From Torulaspora globosa (taxonomy: Eukaryota > Ascomycota > Saccharomycetes > Saccharomycetales > Saccharomycetaceae): 64,000 bases of DNA. The notes beneath the pieces are model-generated. The model was not told where the DNA came from. It saw only the letters and a program-made list of their open reading frames with translations, and did no database searches. Positions 38,655 to 48,911 of this stretch are shown piece by piece. The stretch covers positions 1,178,001-1,242,000 of the forward strand of contig NC_050728.1 of the NCBI RefSeq assembly GCF_014133895.1, given 5' to 3'. The position numbers and the translations under genes are program-made. Each line of letters begins with the position of its first letter. The first letter of the stretch is position 1.

Positions 38655-40559
38655 TTACTCCAGATCTATCTCGTATATAAAAGTTGTATCAGTGGAATTG
38701 CCTTGCCATCCGCGACTCCCACTAGTGCTAACCAAGAATCTGCACGTTGGATCAATGTACATGTTAGAAATGGCTCCCCCATGATGACCTGGAACGATCA
38801 AGAATGGCACCGCAGTGCCCTTAGAGTTTGGACTGCTACCCGTATTGTAGAGTCTTATGTTATCTCGCGAGGCACAAAGCACCTGTTTATTGTTAGGCAT
38901 TGCATGTACGCACGTCACTGGCCCAGATATGGCTGGCAATTTTAGGGTATTACTAGGATGGGATGGCATTCTTAATTCAAATTCTTCGACGATTGCGTTC
39001 CTTCTACCAGCGAAAACGCGATCACCATCCATGCACCAGCATGCTGATTGGCACCAGGGTGGAACCTTAGGCCCTTTCTTCAGGCTCAAAGCCGGAGCTG
39101 TCGGTATACGGCGATCCCAAATATATACAGAACCGTTCAGACCCGAAGTCAAGAACGTCGATTCATCGTAAACGACATTTAAAGTGTCTCTCGAGATTTC
39201 TTCAATCGACGAAGTGTCTAACTTCTCGTATCGGTCTTCTGGTATTTTATCTTCGCCAGCATTGTCCTCATCATCGTCTCCAAATAAAGAACCCATGTCA
39301 TCGTCACTGTTATGGTCATCACCTCGATCTTTATTACTTTTGATGTCACTAACGACCTGATTGACATCGACAGTCGAGTACAGCGGCCGCATCTCCAAAG
39401 ATGAAACCTCCGACGTTGAACCTTTGAACTCGCTAGTGATTCCACCGGTTTGCAAATCCCATTCGAGTATTCGCTTGTCCCAAGAACCACTGATAAACCT
39501 TGTCTCTGCCCCGTTCAATTTCAGTTGGTTCACAACGTTGGTATGTCCCTCTTTACCCTTGAAGTAATGGCCTATCGTACCTTCCATGTATCTTACACCT
39601 TGCATGGTGATCCCACCGTCCTCTAACCCGCTGAGCATAAAAAGACACTCGCTTTGCACTTCAATGGAGTACACGGGACTCACCTTTGGTTCGTATTCCT
39701 TATTGTTCTTCGACAGTTTCATCTCAGACCTTCTCTGGGGAATCTCATTCTCCCAGTACGATACCAGGATACCTGCATTCTGTATCGACTCTGCCAGTGA
39801 ATGTTTCTGCAGGATTGTCAGCGACAGCTTTCCGTCCATTGTGTTTAGGAAATCATATTTCCTTATGTAGCCGTCGCTGCCTCCCAAAAATAAGTACTTC
39901 AACCCCTTCGACATGGCGACTGCATTGACATCTGTTTGGATTGGAATCGCTGCCGTCGGATAGATGTTATACGTACTCGCAATTTTGGCTGAACAGAGCA
40001 TTTGAGTGTAGTAATTATGAACGCCTTCCAGCGCCTCTGATTTTTGGTCCACGGCATCAGAACCTTGGCCAGAATTCTCTTTTTTATCAGCATACTCATC
40101 ACCATCACTCTCTGGTTTGTTGTCACTTTTGCTTGATACATCGCCATTAATCACCTCGTCGGAACTCGCGCTATCCTGTACCGAATTTCCCTTCTCTTGA
40201 ACTTTTCCTTCACTATTTTTCTCCCGGTTTTGACCCACTTCGGCATCTTCCTCCTCACCACTATCCTCCTCATCAACTTCCATCTCATCGTCTTCGACTT
40301 CCTCTTCGACTTCGTCTTCGTCATCGTCGCCGTCCTCGTCCTCCTGCTCCATTTCGTCGTCGTCCGCCTCTTCGTCGCCATCTCCGTCTTCCTCCCGGCC
40401 TTCATCATCCTGATTACCGTCATTTTCGTCCGCATCCTTATCGATGTTGCTGCGCAAAAGCGTTACATCGACCTCATCATCATCTTCGTCCTCTTCCTCA
40501 TCGTCAACGTCCTGTTGCGCCGCCCTATTTTGATCCAGTATATCATCGACCTCACCCAT
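38655..40559 (-). CDS. SPT8: SAGA subunit Spt8
   Basis: 634-aa WD40 protein (602 in S. cerevisiae) of the SAGA coactivator that contacts TBP. The first 170 residues are extremely acidic (Asp/Glu runs with a DDDEDE pattern). The WD propeller follows, from NIYPTAAIPIQTDVNAVAMS through KGLKYLFLGGSDGYIRKYDF, GHTNVVNQLKLNGAETRFISGSWDKRILEWDLQTG in pieces, TFLTSGLNGSVYIWDRR and VSTSGSRGWQG. An acidic loop (DRGDDHNSDDDMGSLFGDDD) interrupts the propeller. It matches YLR055C and is convergent with GYP8. Confidence 0.94.
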   Translation of the reverse strand: MGEVDDILDQNRAAQQDVDDEEEDEDDDEVDVTLLRSNIDKDADENDGNQDDEGREEDGDGDEEADDDEMEQEDEDGDDDEDEVEEEVEDDEMEVDEEDSGEEEDAEVGQNREKNSEGKVQEKGNSVQDSASSDEVINGDVSSKSDNKPESDGDEYADKKENSGQGSDAVDQKSEALEGVHNYYTQMLCSAKIASTYNIYPTAAIPIQTDVNAVAMSKGLKYLFLGGSDGYIRKYDFLNTMDGKLSLTILQKHSLAESIQNAGILVSYWENEIPQRRSEMKLSKNNKEYEPKVSPVYSIEVQSECLFMLSGLEDGGITMQGVRYMEGTIGHYFKGKEGHTNVVNQLKLNGAETRFISGSWDKRILEWDLQTGGITSEFKGSTSEVSSLEMRPLYSTVDVNQVVSDIKSNKDRGDDHNSDDDMGSLFGDDDEDNAGEDKIPEDRYEKLDTSSIEEISRDTLNVVYDESTFLTSGLNGSVYIWDRRIPTAPALSLKKGPKVPPWCQSACWCMDGDRVFAGRRNAIVEEFELRMPSHPSNTLKLPAISGPVTCVHAMPNNKQVLCASRDNIRLYNTGSSPNSKGTAVPFLIVPGHHGGAISNMYIDPTCRFLVSTSGSRGWQGNSTDTTFIYEIDLE

Positions 40560-40779
40560 ATCCTACAGCCCTCAATTGACCCCAGACAATGCCTCCTTGG
40601 GACATCTAACTGTCGTTAAATGCCTACTATCACTGGCTTCAAGGCCATTGAATAAGGTCAAGCTTTACAGGTCACCTTAAACGACAATCGGACCATATAA
40701 ACGGCTGTAATTGAGTTCTCAACCTGGTTAAAACTACGCTATCATAGGAACTAGAGGTTCAGGTGCTGCTATATTTGCC

Positions 40780-41658
40780 ATGTCATTCGCTGTCGAAGTC
40801 GAGAAGCTAACGTATGAGTTTTCCAACGGTTCCAAACCATCGCTGGTGGACATTGATCTGCAGATTCCATGGAACACGAGAACCCTAATCGTGGGAGCCA
40901 ACGGCGCAGGCAAATCGACCTTGCTGAAGGTCCTGAGCGGGAAGCACCTTTGCCGAGACGGGAAGATCCTCGTGAATGGACTGAACCCGTTCAGCCCCGC
41001 GGCCACAGTGAGTCCTGAGGACGGATGCCTGGTGACAACCTACTTGGGGACTGAGTGGTGCCATATGAGCGTCATCAATCGCGACATAGGTGTGTCCGAG
41101 CTATTGGAAAGCATTGGGTTAGCCCACTTCCAGGAGCGGGGCGATCTACTGTGCAAGATGTTGGACGTCGATCTCAAGTGGAGAATGTTCAGGCTCAGCG
41201 ACGGGCAGAAGAGACGAGTTCAGCTGGTCATGGGGCTGCTGAAGCCCTGGAAAGTACTGCTGCTCGATGAAGTGACTGTTGATCTCGACGTGATCGCCAG
41301 ATCCAGGCTTCTCCAGTTTCTCAAGTGGGAGACACAGACCAGAGAGTGCTCCGTGATGTATGCGACGCATATTTTCGACGGGCTGGCAGAGTGGCCCGAC
41401 CAGTTGCTCCATCTGAAGGACGGGCGCATCGTCGACCGCTTAGATCTACGCAAGAACGTGCAATTCACCGACAGCGCCAACGGTGACGGTGCGGGAAATG
41501 GCACCGTCACTTTCACACCGCCCGCTGGCGATCACGATCGCCCTCTCGTTTCCATAACAAAAGTGGAAAGCTTGCATCCACTAGCGGTCGCTTGGCTGTC
41601 CCAGGATCCAAACGAGTTGAAACAGATGTCTCCAACTCCTCAACCCACTCTCCGCTAA
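40780..41658 (+). CDS. CAF16: ABC-type ATPase Caf16 (CCR4-NOT associated)
   Basis: Soluble single-domain ABC ATPase, 292 aa (289 in S. cerevisiae), associated with the CCR4-NOT complex and Srb/mediator proteins. Walker A is GANGAGKST (about residues 38-46), the signature LSDGQKRRVQLVMGL, Walker B VLLLDEVTVDLD and the switch histidine YATHIFDGL. There is no membrane domain. The C-terminus is a short extension. It matches YFL028C and is divergent from SPT8 with 220 bp between. Confidence 0.94.
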   Translation: MSFAVEVEKLTYEFSNGSKPSLVDIDLQIPWNTRTLIVGANGAGKSTLLKVLSGKHLCRDGKILVNGLNPFSPAATVSPEDGCLVTTYLGTEWCHMSVINRDIGVSELLESIGLAHFQERGDLLCKMLDVDLKWRMFRLSDGQKRRVQLVMGLLKPWKVLLLDEVTVDLDVIARSRLLQFLKWETQTRECSVMYATHIFDGLAEWPDQLLHLKDGRIVDRLDLRKNVQFTDSANGDGAGNGTVTFTPPAGDHDRPLVSITKVESLHPLAVAWLSQDPNELKQMSPTPQPTLR

Positions 41659-42004
41659 ACGATCCGCTGCTTACCGCCGCTGCCGCCACCGCTGATACCG
41701 ATTGATAATAAAACTCTTCGATCTTGACCATCTCATGATATCGACATGTCGTTTAAGCTCTGAAAAATTCGTATAAGCTTCGTTTAGCTATACGAAGGCT
41801 CGAGGAAAACCGAAAAATTTCCTTAACTATGGTTAATGGTAAAAAGGTGCGGGAAAAGCTTAAGATTGATAAAAGGCTATGCAAGTGCTAAAAAGTATTT
41901 AAGAGCGTTGGATTGACATCTCATTTTGATTAGACAACTGGAGGTTCTGTGTCTGTACAATTCTGAGCGAAAGGTCACTGGAGTCGTTGTAAGAACCAAG
42001 CAAG
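41659..42004 (+). promoter_or_regulatory. ERG3: ERG3 promoter with two inverted sterol regulatory elements
   Basis: TCGTATA at 41769-41775 and its inverse TATACGA at 41789-41795 match the sterol regulatory core bound by Upc2/Ecm22, and lie about 210-235 bp before the ERG3 ATG. The region otherwise has only AT-rich and GAAAAA tracts. Confidence 0.68.
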
Positions 42005-43105
42005 ATGGATTTAGTGCTCGAGGTGTGCGACACTTATGTGTTCGATGGCCTTTATGCAAAGATTTTCCCCACGTCGTTGGCATCTCACTTTACACCAAAG
42101 ATGCAATCCTTGTTGAGGCTGAACAAAGGTATTTGTAACAGCACGTTCCTGGAGGAGAGTTTGGTTACGTTGAACAGCATTCCAAGGGTCAATAAGGATG
42201 TTTATGGAATCACGCCATACTTGCTAGATTTTACTCCAGCGACATTCGCATCACTGCTGCCTCGTAACAATTTGTTGAGAGAGCTGCTTTCGCTATGGGC
42301 AGTAGTGACCATCTTTGGGTGGATTCTTTACTTGAGTGCGGCCACTCTGAGTTACATCTTTGTCTTCGACAAGAGCATTTTTAACCACCCACGTTATCTG
42401 AAAAATCAAATGTCGCTTGAGATAAAATTGGCACTAAGCGCTATTCCTTTCATGTCACTATTGACCTGCCCATGGTTTATGTTGGAGCTGAACGGACACT
42501 CGAAGCTTTACATGGATGTGGATTGGGAAAACCACGGATTGCGTAAAATACTTACCGAATTGGTTTGCTTCATTCTATTTACCGATTGTGGCGTGTATCT
42601 GGCTCACAGGTGGTTGCACTGGCCGCGTGTTTATAAAGCACTGCACAAGCCACACCACAAGTGGTTGGTTTGCACGCCATTTGCCTCTCACGCCTTTCAC
42701 CCAGTCGACGGCTACTTCCAGTCCTTGCCGTACCACATCTATCCAGTCTTTATGCCATTGAACAAGGTCTCTTATCTGCTTCTTTTCACTGCCATCAACT
42801 GCTGGACTGTTATGATCCACGACGGCCAGCACAGATTCAACAACGCTGTGGTCAACGGTACTGCCTGCCACACTGTTCACCACCTGTACTTCAACTACAA
42901 CTACGGTCAATTCACCACACTATGGGATAGACTAGGAGGCTCTTACCGTAGACCGGAAGACGAATTATTCGACCCTTCTTTGAGATCAAAGGAAACTATG
43001 GAGAAGCAAATCAAGGAGATTGAAGAGTACATTCAGTTGATGGACGGCGATGACGAAACTTATAGAGAATACGGAACGGAGGAAAGATTGAAGAAACTTA
43101 ACTAA
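42005..43105 (+). CDS. ERG3: C-5 sterol desaturase
   Basis: ER di-iron desaturase that introduces the C5-C6 double bond in ergosterol synthesis; 366 aa (365 in S. cerevisiae). Hydrophobic segments lie at about residues 95-120 and 145-165, and the histidine boxes of the fatty-acid hydroxylase superfamily are HRWLH and HKPHHKW (about residues 200-220) and HTVHH (about 296). ETMEKQIKEIEEYIQLMDGD is the conserved C-terminal region. Loss of Erg3 gives azole tolerance in related yeasts. Paired sterol elements lie upstream. It matches YLR056W. Confidence 0.97.
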   Translation: MDLVLEVCDTYVFDGLYAKIFPTSLASHFTPKMQSLLRLNKGICNSTFLEESLVTLNSIPRVNKDVYGITPYLLDFTPATFASLLPRNNLLRELLSLWAVVTIFGWILYLSAATLSYIFVFDKSIFNHPRYLKNQMSLEIKLALSAIPFMSLLTCPWFMLELNGHSKLYMDVDWENHGLRKILTELVCFILFTDCGVYLAHRWLHWPRVYKALHKPHHKWLVCTPFASHAFHPVDGYFQSLPYHIYPVFMPLNKVSYLLLFTAINCWTVMIHDGQHRFNNAVVNGTACHTVHHLYFNYNYGQFTTLWDRLGGSYRRPEDELFDPSLRSKETMEKQIKEIEEYIQLMDGDDETYREYGTEERLKKLN

Positions 43106-43438
43106 GTCTCACAACAACGGAGCGTATATTTGACGGCAACTAGACCTTACAGGGCAGTCCACTCAGCGGATTTCATGTGTTCTTTGATGCCCGAATCCAT
43201 CAGGTGTGATGGAAGGTCGAGCGGATGATTATATAAATTTAAGACTATAACAAGACAATATTGTGTTGGGACTATTCGGAGCCCCGTCGCGTGCGCTTGA
43301 GATCACATCTTCTTGCAAGTTGTTTATAGCTTGGCGAGATTCTCTTTTTATAGTGTACAAGAAGACTTAATATGTTGATGCCATACAACCTACACTTTCA
43401 AGCCTCGAGTAAGACTCCGATTTGAAGCCTTCTCCGAG
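43106..43438. other. ERG3-CAK1 intergenic region, no recognised element
   Basis: About 330 bp; an AT-rich TATATAAATTT lies near 43231. Nothing else is distinct. Confidence 0.45.
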
Positions 43439-44536
43439 ATGGCCGATAGTTCTGAACCAAAGCGTCAATTGATCAAGTCTACTCGTTTTGCCAGATTATA
43501 TATCGATGGGACCCATGTAATTAAGAGCATCTCGAAGGACTTTGTGGTACCTCCCCATAATCACGACGCAGAACTAGCAATATTGACGAGGCTCTCTAAA
43601 CTGAATAATGATTTCATAATAAAACTGATTGATAGCAGAGTAGTAGGTGACGAATTGGAGCTCAAGTTCCCTCGTTTTGATTGCGATCTGCATGAATTTA
43701 TGCTGAAATGGTACAAGATATCCGACAGCGCTCGAAGAAGACCCAATCCATACTACACGATTTCAGAGACTCCGATTCTACTCAAAGGCTCCTTCAAAAA
43801 CCGCTTTGACGTGGATAAATATGCCTTCAACTTTACCTTACAGTTAGCACAAGGGCTACAGTTTCTGCACCGGCAAGGTATAATTCACCGTGACATCAAG
43901 CCACAAAATATCCTCATCCAGCACCAGAACTCCGGCGAAATACGTCTCATAATCACCGATTTTGGAATCTCCTATGACTGTCATGATGCTCTGCAAACGA
44001 GAGATGAGCCTCCCGACCAGAAGATTACAGACGTATCAACTTCAATATATAAGGCACCTGAACTGCTGTTCGGCGTAAAAAACTACTCATATGCGGTCGA
44101 TATATGGGCACTGATGGTCATCATGTCCCAGTGGTTCCAGGCGGAAGCATTCAACCCTTCCCGATACATTCCTGCTATCTTCGATGACGGTTCCGGTCGG
44201 TTTACCGATGAAGACTCCGGCAGCGACATCAAGCTCATCGTGTCGATCTTCGGCCAGCTGGGAATTCCGTCTTTGGAGCAATGGCCAGAAGTTGCGAACT
44301 TCGGCTCGTCCGATGCTTTTAGTGGTATGTTTGGTTCTATGGGAGACGGCCATTATATTCTTGAGCAGAACCACGATGCCCGACTGAAAAGAGTGGAATC
44401 TTTGTTCCCCAGGCTTAGTCTTCTATCGAACGCCAACGAGCGGAATGCGTTGGTAGATTGTATAATGGGGATGGTTTCATTTGAATCAACCAAACGCTGG
44501 AACAGCGGTTGCATCGTGCAAAGACTCTGTTCATAA
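43439..44536 (+). CDS. CAK1: CDK-activating kinase Cak1
   Basis: Monomeric kinase, 365 aa (368 in S. cerevisiae), that phosphorylates the T-loop of Cdc28 and of other CDK-like kinases. As in Cak1, the glycine-rich loop is absent: the N-lobe begins STRFARLYIDGTHVIKSISKD. The catalytic loop is IIHRDIKPQNILI with D152, and the Mg-binding DFG is in ITDFGISYD. APELLFG replaces the usual APE region sequence but keeps APE. Long loops lie between. It matches YFL029C. The stop codon directly meets that of the small convergent ORF. Confidence 0.95.
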   Translation: MADSSEPKRQLIKSTRFARLYIDGTHVIKSISKDFVVPPHNHDAELAILTRLSKLNNDFIIKLIDSRVVGDELELKFPRFDCDLHEFMLKWYKISDSARRRPNPYYTISETPILLKGSFKNRFDVDKYAFNFTLQLAQGLQFLHRQGIIHRDIKPQNILIQHQNSGEIRLIITDFGISYDCHDALQTRDEPPDQKITDVSTSIYKAPELLFGVKNYSYAVDIWALMVIMSQWFQAEAFNPSRYIPAIFDDGSGRFTDEDSGSDIKLIVSIFGQLGIPSLEQWPEVANFGSSDAFSGMFGSMGDGHYILEQNHDARLKRVESLFPRLSLLSNANERNALVDCIMGMVSFESTKRWNSGCIVQRLCS

Positions 44537-44773
44537 TCAATCACCTCTATTGCATTTTCTTTCCAACTCCAAATACTCATTTAGCTTTTTAATGCGGTTC
44601 AATTCGCTCTTCTGCACCAGTAACTCTCTTTGCCAATCATGTACGCCGCTGGAGCTCTGCTCTAGTCCCATTGACCTTTGTGGTGATCCTGAAAGCACTC
44701 GTTTCTTGTCAGGATTAGCCTGAATTGCGGAACTTGGGGTCAAGTTCAAAGCTCGCTTCTTAGATTCGTTCAT
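44537..44773 (-). CDS. Small predicted coiled-coil protein, unrecognised
   Basis: 78-aa frame starting at an ATG, convergent with CAK1 and divergent from MNL2 (171 bp). The N-terminal half is basic and Ser/Pro-rich with two minimal CDK-type sites (LTPS, GSPQR). The C-terminal half (DWQRELLVQKSELNRIKKLN and NEYLELERKC) looks like a single amphipathic helix. The composition is more protein-like than most antisense frames, and the frame does not overlap CAK1. I recognise no homologue, and it has no counterpart at this place in either S. cerevisiae block. Confidence 0.5.
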   Translation of the reverse strand: MNESKKRALNLTPSSAIQANPDKKRVLSGSPQRSMGLEQSSSGVHDWQRELLVQKSELNRIKKLNEYLELERKCNRGD

Positions 44774-44944
44774 CGTTGGTGAGCTGGGATCTGAAGTCGA
44801 GGCGATCTGCTGCCTAGGTTTGCCCTATTACGCATTCTGTATTGTCAACAATATACCGATCTGTGTCAAGCGTCAGCGTAGATCTTGAATAACTCCCATG
44901 AGCTGCACAATGAAAAGCCTACGTGAAGTAGGTCTGAGGACTCA

Positions 44945-47287
44945 ATGTCTCTGTCCAAGATAATTCGATCCTCAATAAGAAGACTGCGATCGGTGCTGGT
45001 CTTGATTGTTACTGTTTCGTTGCTCTTTTACTACACCTTTGAGAATGAGCTGGACATGTTGAATTCAAAGGCTGAGAACGAGTACACGCCTTCCATTAAT
45101 GCTGGATCAAGATTTGAAGGTAAGGCTGGAATCTCCGATGCCAGGGGAGACACCAGCAACGAGATAACGGAGCTTGCTGCTACTGATTTGAAGGTTTTGC
45201 ACGAGAAGAACAAATACTTTCCATTACTGGTATCTGAACCATCGAAAGATCCATCCAAATTGCTAGAGACCTTTAATGACTTAGACTTGAATGCTCTGGC
45301 AACGCACAAGGAAAAATATCCAGTACTCAATGAAGCATCACTTCCTGTTAATTCTCCTGACGGGCCGGAGTTTAGAATTCAAAGTGATCATTTCGAAGAC
45401 GATGGCCTTGAGGATCCTGAGATGCTCTCTAAGATACGGGAGCTCTTTGTGAACTCCTGGAGCCAGCAGGAATTGATCGACAAGGTATCAGAGTACGACT
45501 GGCCACTTTCGTTAATCGATTCGCTTGACTCGCTCTATATAATGGGCCAGATCGAGAAGTTTGACAGCGCGGTCAAGGTTATATACAATATTGATTTTAC
45601 GCTGCCGCCGTTCTCTGTGGAGATTATCGACGTGCCCGACGTAGGTTCCAGAGCTTTGGGAGGCTTACTATCCGCTTATGAACTTTCGATGAACACTGAA
45701 CTATTAGAAAAGGCAACAGAAGTGGCAGATTTTCTTCTGAGAGCATTTGATACACCGAATAGAGTTCCTGTCTTGCAGTACTTCTGGAAATCAAAACTTA
45801 ATAATAAGTTTCCCTACAAGAACTCAGATGTTGGCCGTTTGACAAGCATGACGCTTGAGTTTATCAGATTATCTCAACTGACGCGCAAAAATAAGTACTA
45901 TGATGCAGCTCAAAGGGTCTATCGCACAATAATGTCGTCGCTCGATGAATTCGATTTGAGCCATCTCTTTCCTGTTCAATTGGACGCTTCTGGTTGCTCA
46001 TTGATTTCCTCTGACAAGGTGCAGCTGGGAAAACACTTGACCGATTTAAACGGGATGAAGAGTATAGACGAAAATTTGCAGCTCATTCATTGCCAACAAA
46101 CTGGTAAACTTGTTAGCCTCAATGATGACGGGATCAGATCCGAGCAACTGTTTAACATGGACGCCTCTTCGCAATCAACGTTCTCTAATTTAGTGAAGTC
46201 TTACCAGCTGCTGAAAGGTAACGATATACTACAGGTCACTGACGATCAGCATTCTACGAAGGGGGATCGAGCTTCAAGTGTTGACGACAAAAGCACCAAA
46301 TCGCAGGACATTCTAACAAAGGCTGCCGACGTTCAAGATCTGCATAGTTCAAAGCAGGTGTTCGTCAAAGCTATGGACTCTGTGAGGGGTTTTATGGCCT
46401 TTTGTCCTTCTACACCACTGAATGAAAACATTACAATGATTTCATCATTAAGAACCAAACGCCGAGCATCACCAGCAACCAACGAACTGCATATTGAAGT
46501 TACAAGACACTATGATATGAAGTTTGAAAGATGTTCTTTGGCGAGTACATTAGTATTAGGTTCTAGAGTGTTTGGCAGGCCAGATTACATTAATTTCGCT
46601 TCGAACTTAACTAGCGGTTGTTTCCAGCTCATGGAACTTTTTGGAGGCCTGCAACCTAGTGAGCTCTACATGGATCCCTGTGAAAATAGTGACTGCTCAT
46701 TTGATTCACAGTTGAAAATCCAGAGGGCTAATGACGGCTTTTATTATAATTTAGAGTCCTCAAGATCAGAAGTTGTGCATCAGGATGATATTGCGATAAC
46801 CAATGGGAAGAATACTAACGGAGCACGACAAACCGTAGTTGCATTTGCCGTGAAGGAAGGACCCGCTATCTATGAAGTTGGCGATTTGGAAGTTGAAGTT
46901 CAGAGCAAGCAATGGAAGCATGACCCTCAAAGGCCGCTTTGGCTGAATAAAATGGGGCCTATGAGGTTGCTAGCTCCGAGCGCTATTGAATCTGTCTTGT
47001 ATTTATACAGGATGACAGGCGATTCCAAATGGAGAACCATGGGACGGGAGATGTTTAGAACTACAGTCGATAATTTGCAAAATTTGAACGGTGGAGCTAA
47101 GGGAGTTTGGAAAGTTAGTGAGCTTCATGACAACGGACGCAGTTTAGCTTCAAGCGTATGGCTATCACAAACTTTGAAGTATTTTTATTTATTATTCTCA
47201 GACAGCTCGTATCTGCCTTTCGATGAGTATGTCTTCACTGCCGGAGGACATCTATTGAGCAGTACCGGAGGAGAAAATCACCTTTAG
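44945..47287 (+). CDS. MNL2: Alpha-mannosidase-like (GH47) protein Mnl2
   Basis: Type II ER membrane protein of glycoside hydrolase family 47, 780 aa (849 in S. cerevisiae), thought to act in ER-associated degradation of glycoproteins. A short basic cytoplasmic tail precedes a signal anchor (LVLIVTVSLLFYYTF, about residues 18-33). GH47 blocks include NSWSQQELIDKVSEYDWPLS, SLIDSLDSLYIMGQIEKFDS, LGGLLSAYELS and RPLWLNKMGPMRLLAPSAIE. A polar insertion with DDQHSTKGDRASSVDDKSTK interrupts the catalytic region. It matches YLR057W. Confidence 0.9.
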   Translation: MSLSKIIRSSIRRLRSVLVLIVTVSLLFYYTFENELDMLNSKAENEYTPSINAGSRFEGKAGISDARGDTSNEITELAATDLKVLHEKNKYFPLLVSEPSKDPSKLLETFNDLDLNALATHKEKYPVLNEASLPVNSPDGPEFRIQSDHFEDDGLEDPEMLSKIRELFVNSWSQQELIDKVSEYDWPLSLIDSLDSLYIMGQIEKFDSAVKVIYNIDFTLPPFSVEIIDVPDVGSRALGGLLSAYELSMNTELLEKATEVADFLLRAFDTPNRVPVLQYFWKSKLNNKFPYKNSDVGRLTSMTLEFIRLSQLTRKNKYYDAAQRVYRTIMSSLDEFDLSHLFPVQLDASGCSLISSDKVQLGKHLTDLNGMKSIDENLQLIHCQQTGKLVSLNDDGIRSEQLFNMDASSQSTFSNLVKSYQLLKGNDILQVTDDQHSTKGDRASSVDDKSTKSQDILTKAADVQDLHSSKQVFVKAMDSVRGFMAFCPSTPLNENITMISSLRTKRRASPATNELHIEVTRHYDMKFERCSLASTLVLGSRVFGRPDYINFASNLTSGCFQLMELFGGLQPSELYMDPCENSDCSFDSQLKIQRANDGFYYNLESSRSEVVHQDDIAITNGKNTNGARQTVVAFAVKEGPAIYEVGDLEVEVQSKQWKHDPQRPLWLNKMGPMRLLAPSAIESVLYLYRMTGDSKWRTMGREMFRTTVDNLQNLNGGAKGVWKVSELHDNGRSLASSVWLSQTLKYFYLLFSDSSYLPFDEYVFTAGGHLLSSTGGENHL

Positions 47288-47501
47288 TTATTAATGTTGA
47301 GATTATGATTCAGTATATACGTAAATGAAAGTTATGAATGGGCTCATAAGCAAAATATTATACAAACAGCCGACTTGACCTGGTTTCAAATAAGCTTGAG
47401 GCCCATTTCATGCTAAAAAGTTGAAGATATTGCCAAGTAAGAACAAGATAATTTGTTGAAAATACTATCATGAAAAACCAGTTTCAAAAGTGTTGGGGGA
47501 A

Positions 47502-48911
47502 TTACACAGGCAATGGATATTCACCAGCCCAGTTGTAAATTTCTTCCTTCAATTGTGCCAACTTGTCAGAACCTTCGTCGATCTTAGCCTTGAAGTCCTT
47601 CAATCTGTTAGCCTCCTTTGGCAAAGATTGTTGAGTTTCTCTGGCGAAGTTAACTGCCTCGTTGATGTAGTAAACGATCTTGCGGAAGTCATCCTCACCC
47701 ATACCTCTGGTGGTCATAGCTGGGGCACCAATACGAACACCACCTGGCACCAAAGCAGATTTATCACCTGGGATGGAGTTCTTGTTCAACGCGATGTTGA
47801 TCTTTTCACAAACGTATTCGGTACGAGCGCCGTCGACACCTTGTTCTCTTAGAGAGACCAAAACCATGTGGGAGTCAGTACCGTCAGAAACCAGTCTGTA
47901 GCCTGCCTTCTTGAATTCATTTTCCAAGACCTTGGCGTTTTTCAACACTTGAGTTTGATACTCCTTGAATTCCTGGGTGTTGGCTTGCTTCAAAGCAGTT
48001 GCCAAGGCGGAGATGGTGTGGTTGTGTGGACCACCTTGGTGGCCAGGGAAGACAGAGAAGTTGATTGGGTTCTCCAAGTCGTAAAGAACTTCCTTACCGG
48101 TCTTTGGGTTGACGCTTCTGACACCTCTTCTGAAGAAGATCATAGCACCACGAGGACCTCTCAAAGACTTGTGGGTGGTGGTGGTGACAACGTCAGCATA
48201 TTCGAAAGGAGATGGGATGACACCGGCGGCGATCAAACCGGAAATGTGAGCCATGTCGACCATCAAGTAGGCACCGCACTTGTCAGCGATTTCTCTCATT
48301 CTCTTGTAATCGATCAAACGACAGTACGCAGAAGTACCGGCGACCAAGACCTTTGGTCTGTACAAGATGGCGTTCTTCTCCAAGGTGTCATAGTCGATGA
48401 TACCGGTGGTTGGGTCGACTCTGTATGGGAAAGACTCAAAGTAGGTAGACACAGCAGAGATCTTTCTGTTTTCGGTAGCGTAACCGTGCGACAAGTGGCC
48501 ACCGTCTGGCAAGTACAAACCCATCAATCTCTCATGTGGCTTCATCAAAGCCTGGTACACTTGCAGATTAGCTGGAGAACCAGACAACGTTTGCACATTA
48601 ACGCCCCATCTGTCGGGAGTCAAGTTGAATGCCTCCAACGCTCTCTTCTGGCACAGCAACTCCATACGGTCGATGTGCTCGTTACCACCGTAGTAACGTG
48701 CACCTGGGTAGCCTTCGGAGTACTTGTTACACATTGGCGTTCCCAAAGCATCGAAAACTGCAGTGGAAGTAAAGTTCTCAGACGCAATCAACACAACAGA
48801 GTGCTTTTGTCTGTCGATTTCATCCTTGATGATCTGCTCAACCTCAGGATCGCTCTCACTCAAGTGAGAAGAGACTAATTTCTTGTGGCTCTCGGATAAA
48901 GCGTATGGCAT
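47502..48911 (-). CDS. SHM2: Cytosolic serine hydroxymethyltransferase
   Basis: PLP enzyme interconverting serine and glycine with transfer of a one-carbon unit to tetrahydrofolate; 469 aa, identical in length to S. cerevisiae Shm2. The PLP lysine is K248 in [13 protein letters not shown], the serine-binding region is LIASENFTS, and the PLP phosphate loop is [15 protein letters not shown]. The ATG at 48911 ([11 protein letters not shown]) is the family start; the frame upstream has no ATG. Codon bias is very strong, so the gene is highly expressed and an antisense frame appears opposite. TGACTC motifs lie in the promoter. It matches YLR058C. Confidence 0.97.
   Translation of the reverse strand: MPYALSESHKKLVSSHLSESDPEVEQIIKDEIDRQKHSVVLIASENFTSTAVFDALGTPMCNKYSEGYPGARYYGGNEHIDRMELLCQKRALEAFNLTPDRWGVNVQTLSGSPANLQVYQALMKPHERLMGLYLPDGGHLSHGYATENRKISAVSTYFESFPYRVDPTTGIIDYDTLEKNAILYRPKVLVAGTSAYCRLIDYKRMREIADKCGAYLMVDMAHISGLIAAGVIPSPFEYADVVTTTTHKSLRGPRGAMIFFRRGVRSVNPKTGKEVLYDLENPINFSVFPGHQGGPHNHTISALATALKQANTQEFKEYQTQVLKNAKVLENEFKKAGYRLVSDGTDSHMVLVSLREQGVDGARTEYVCEKINIALNKNSIPGDKSALVPGGVRIGAPAMTTRGMGEDDFRKIVYYINEAVNFARETQQSLPKEANRLKDFKAKIDEGSDKLAQLKEEIYNWAGEYPLPV

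Noticed and set aside
47868..48878. 336-codon plus-strand frame opposite SHM2
   Set aside because: Strong codon bias in SHM2 removes reverse stop codons; the predicted protein resembles no family.
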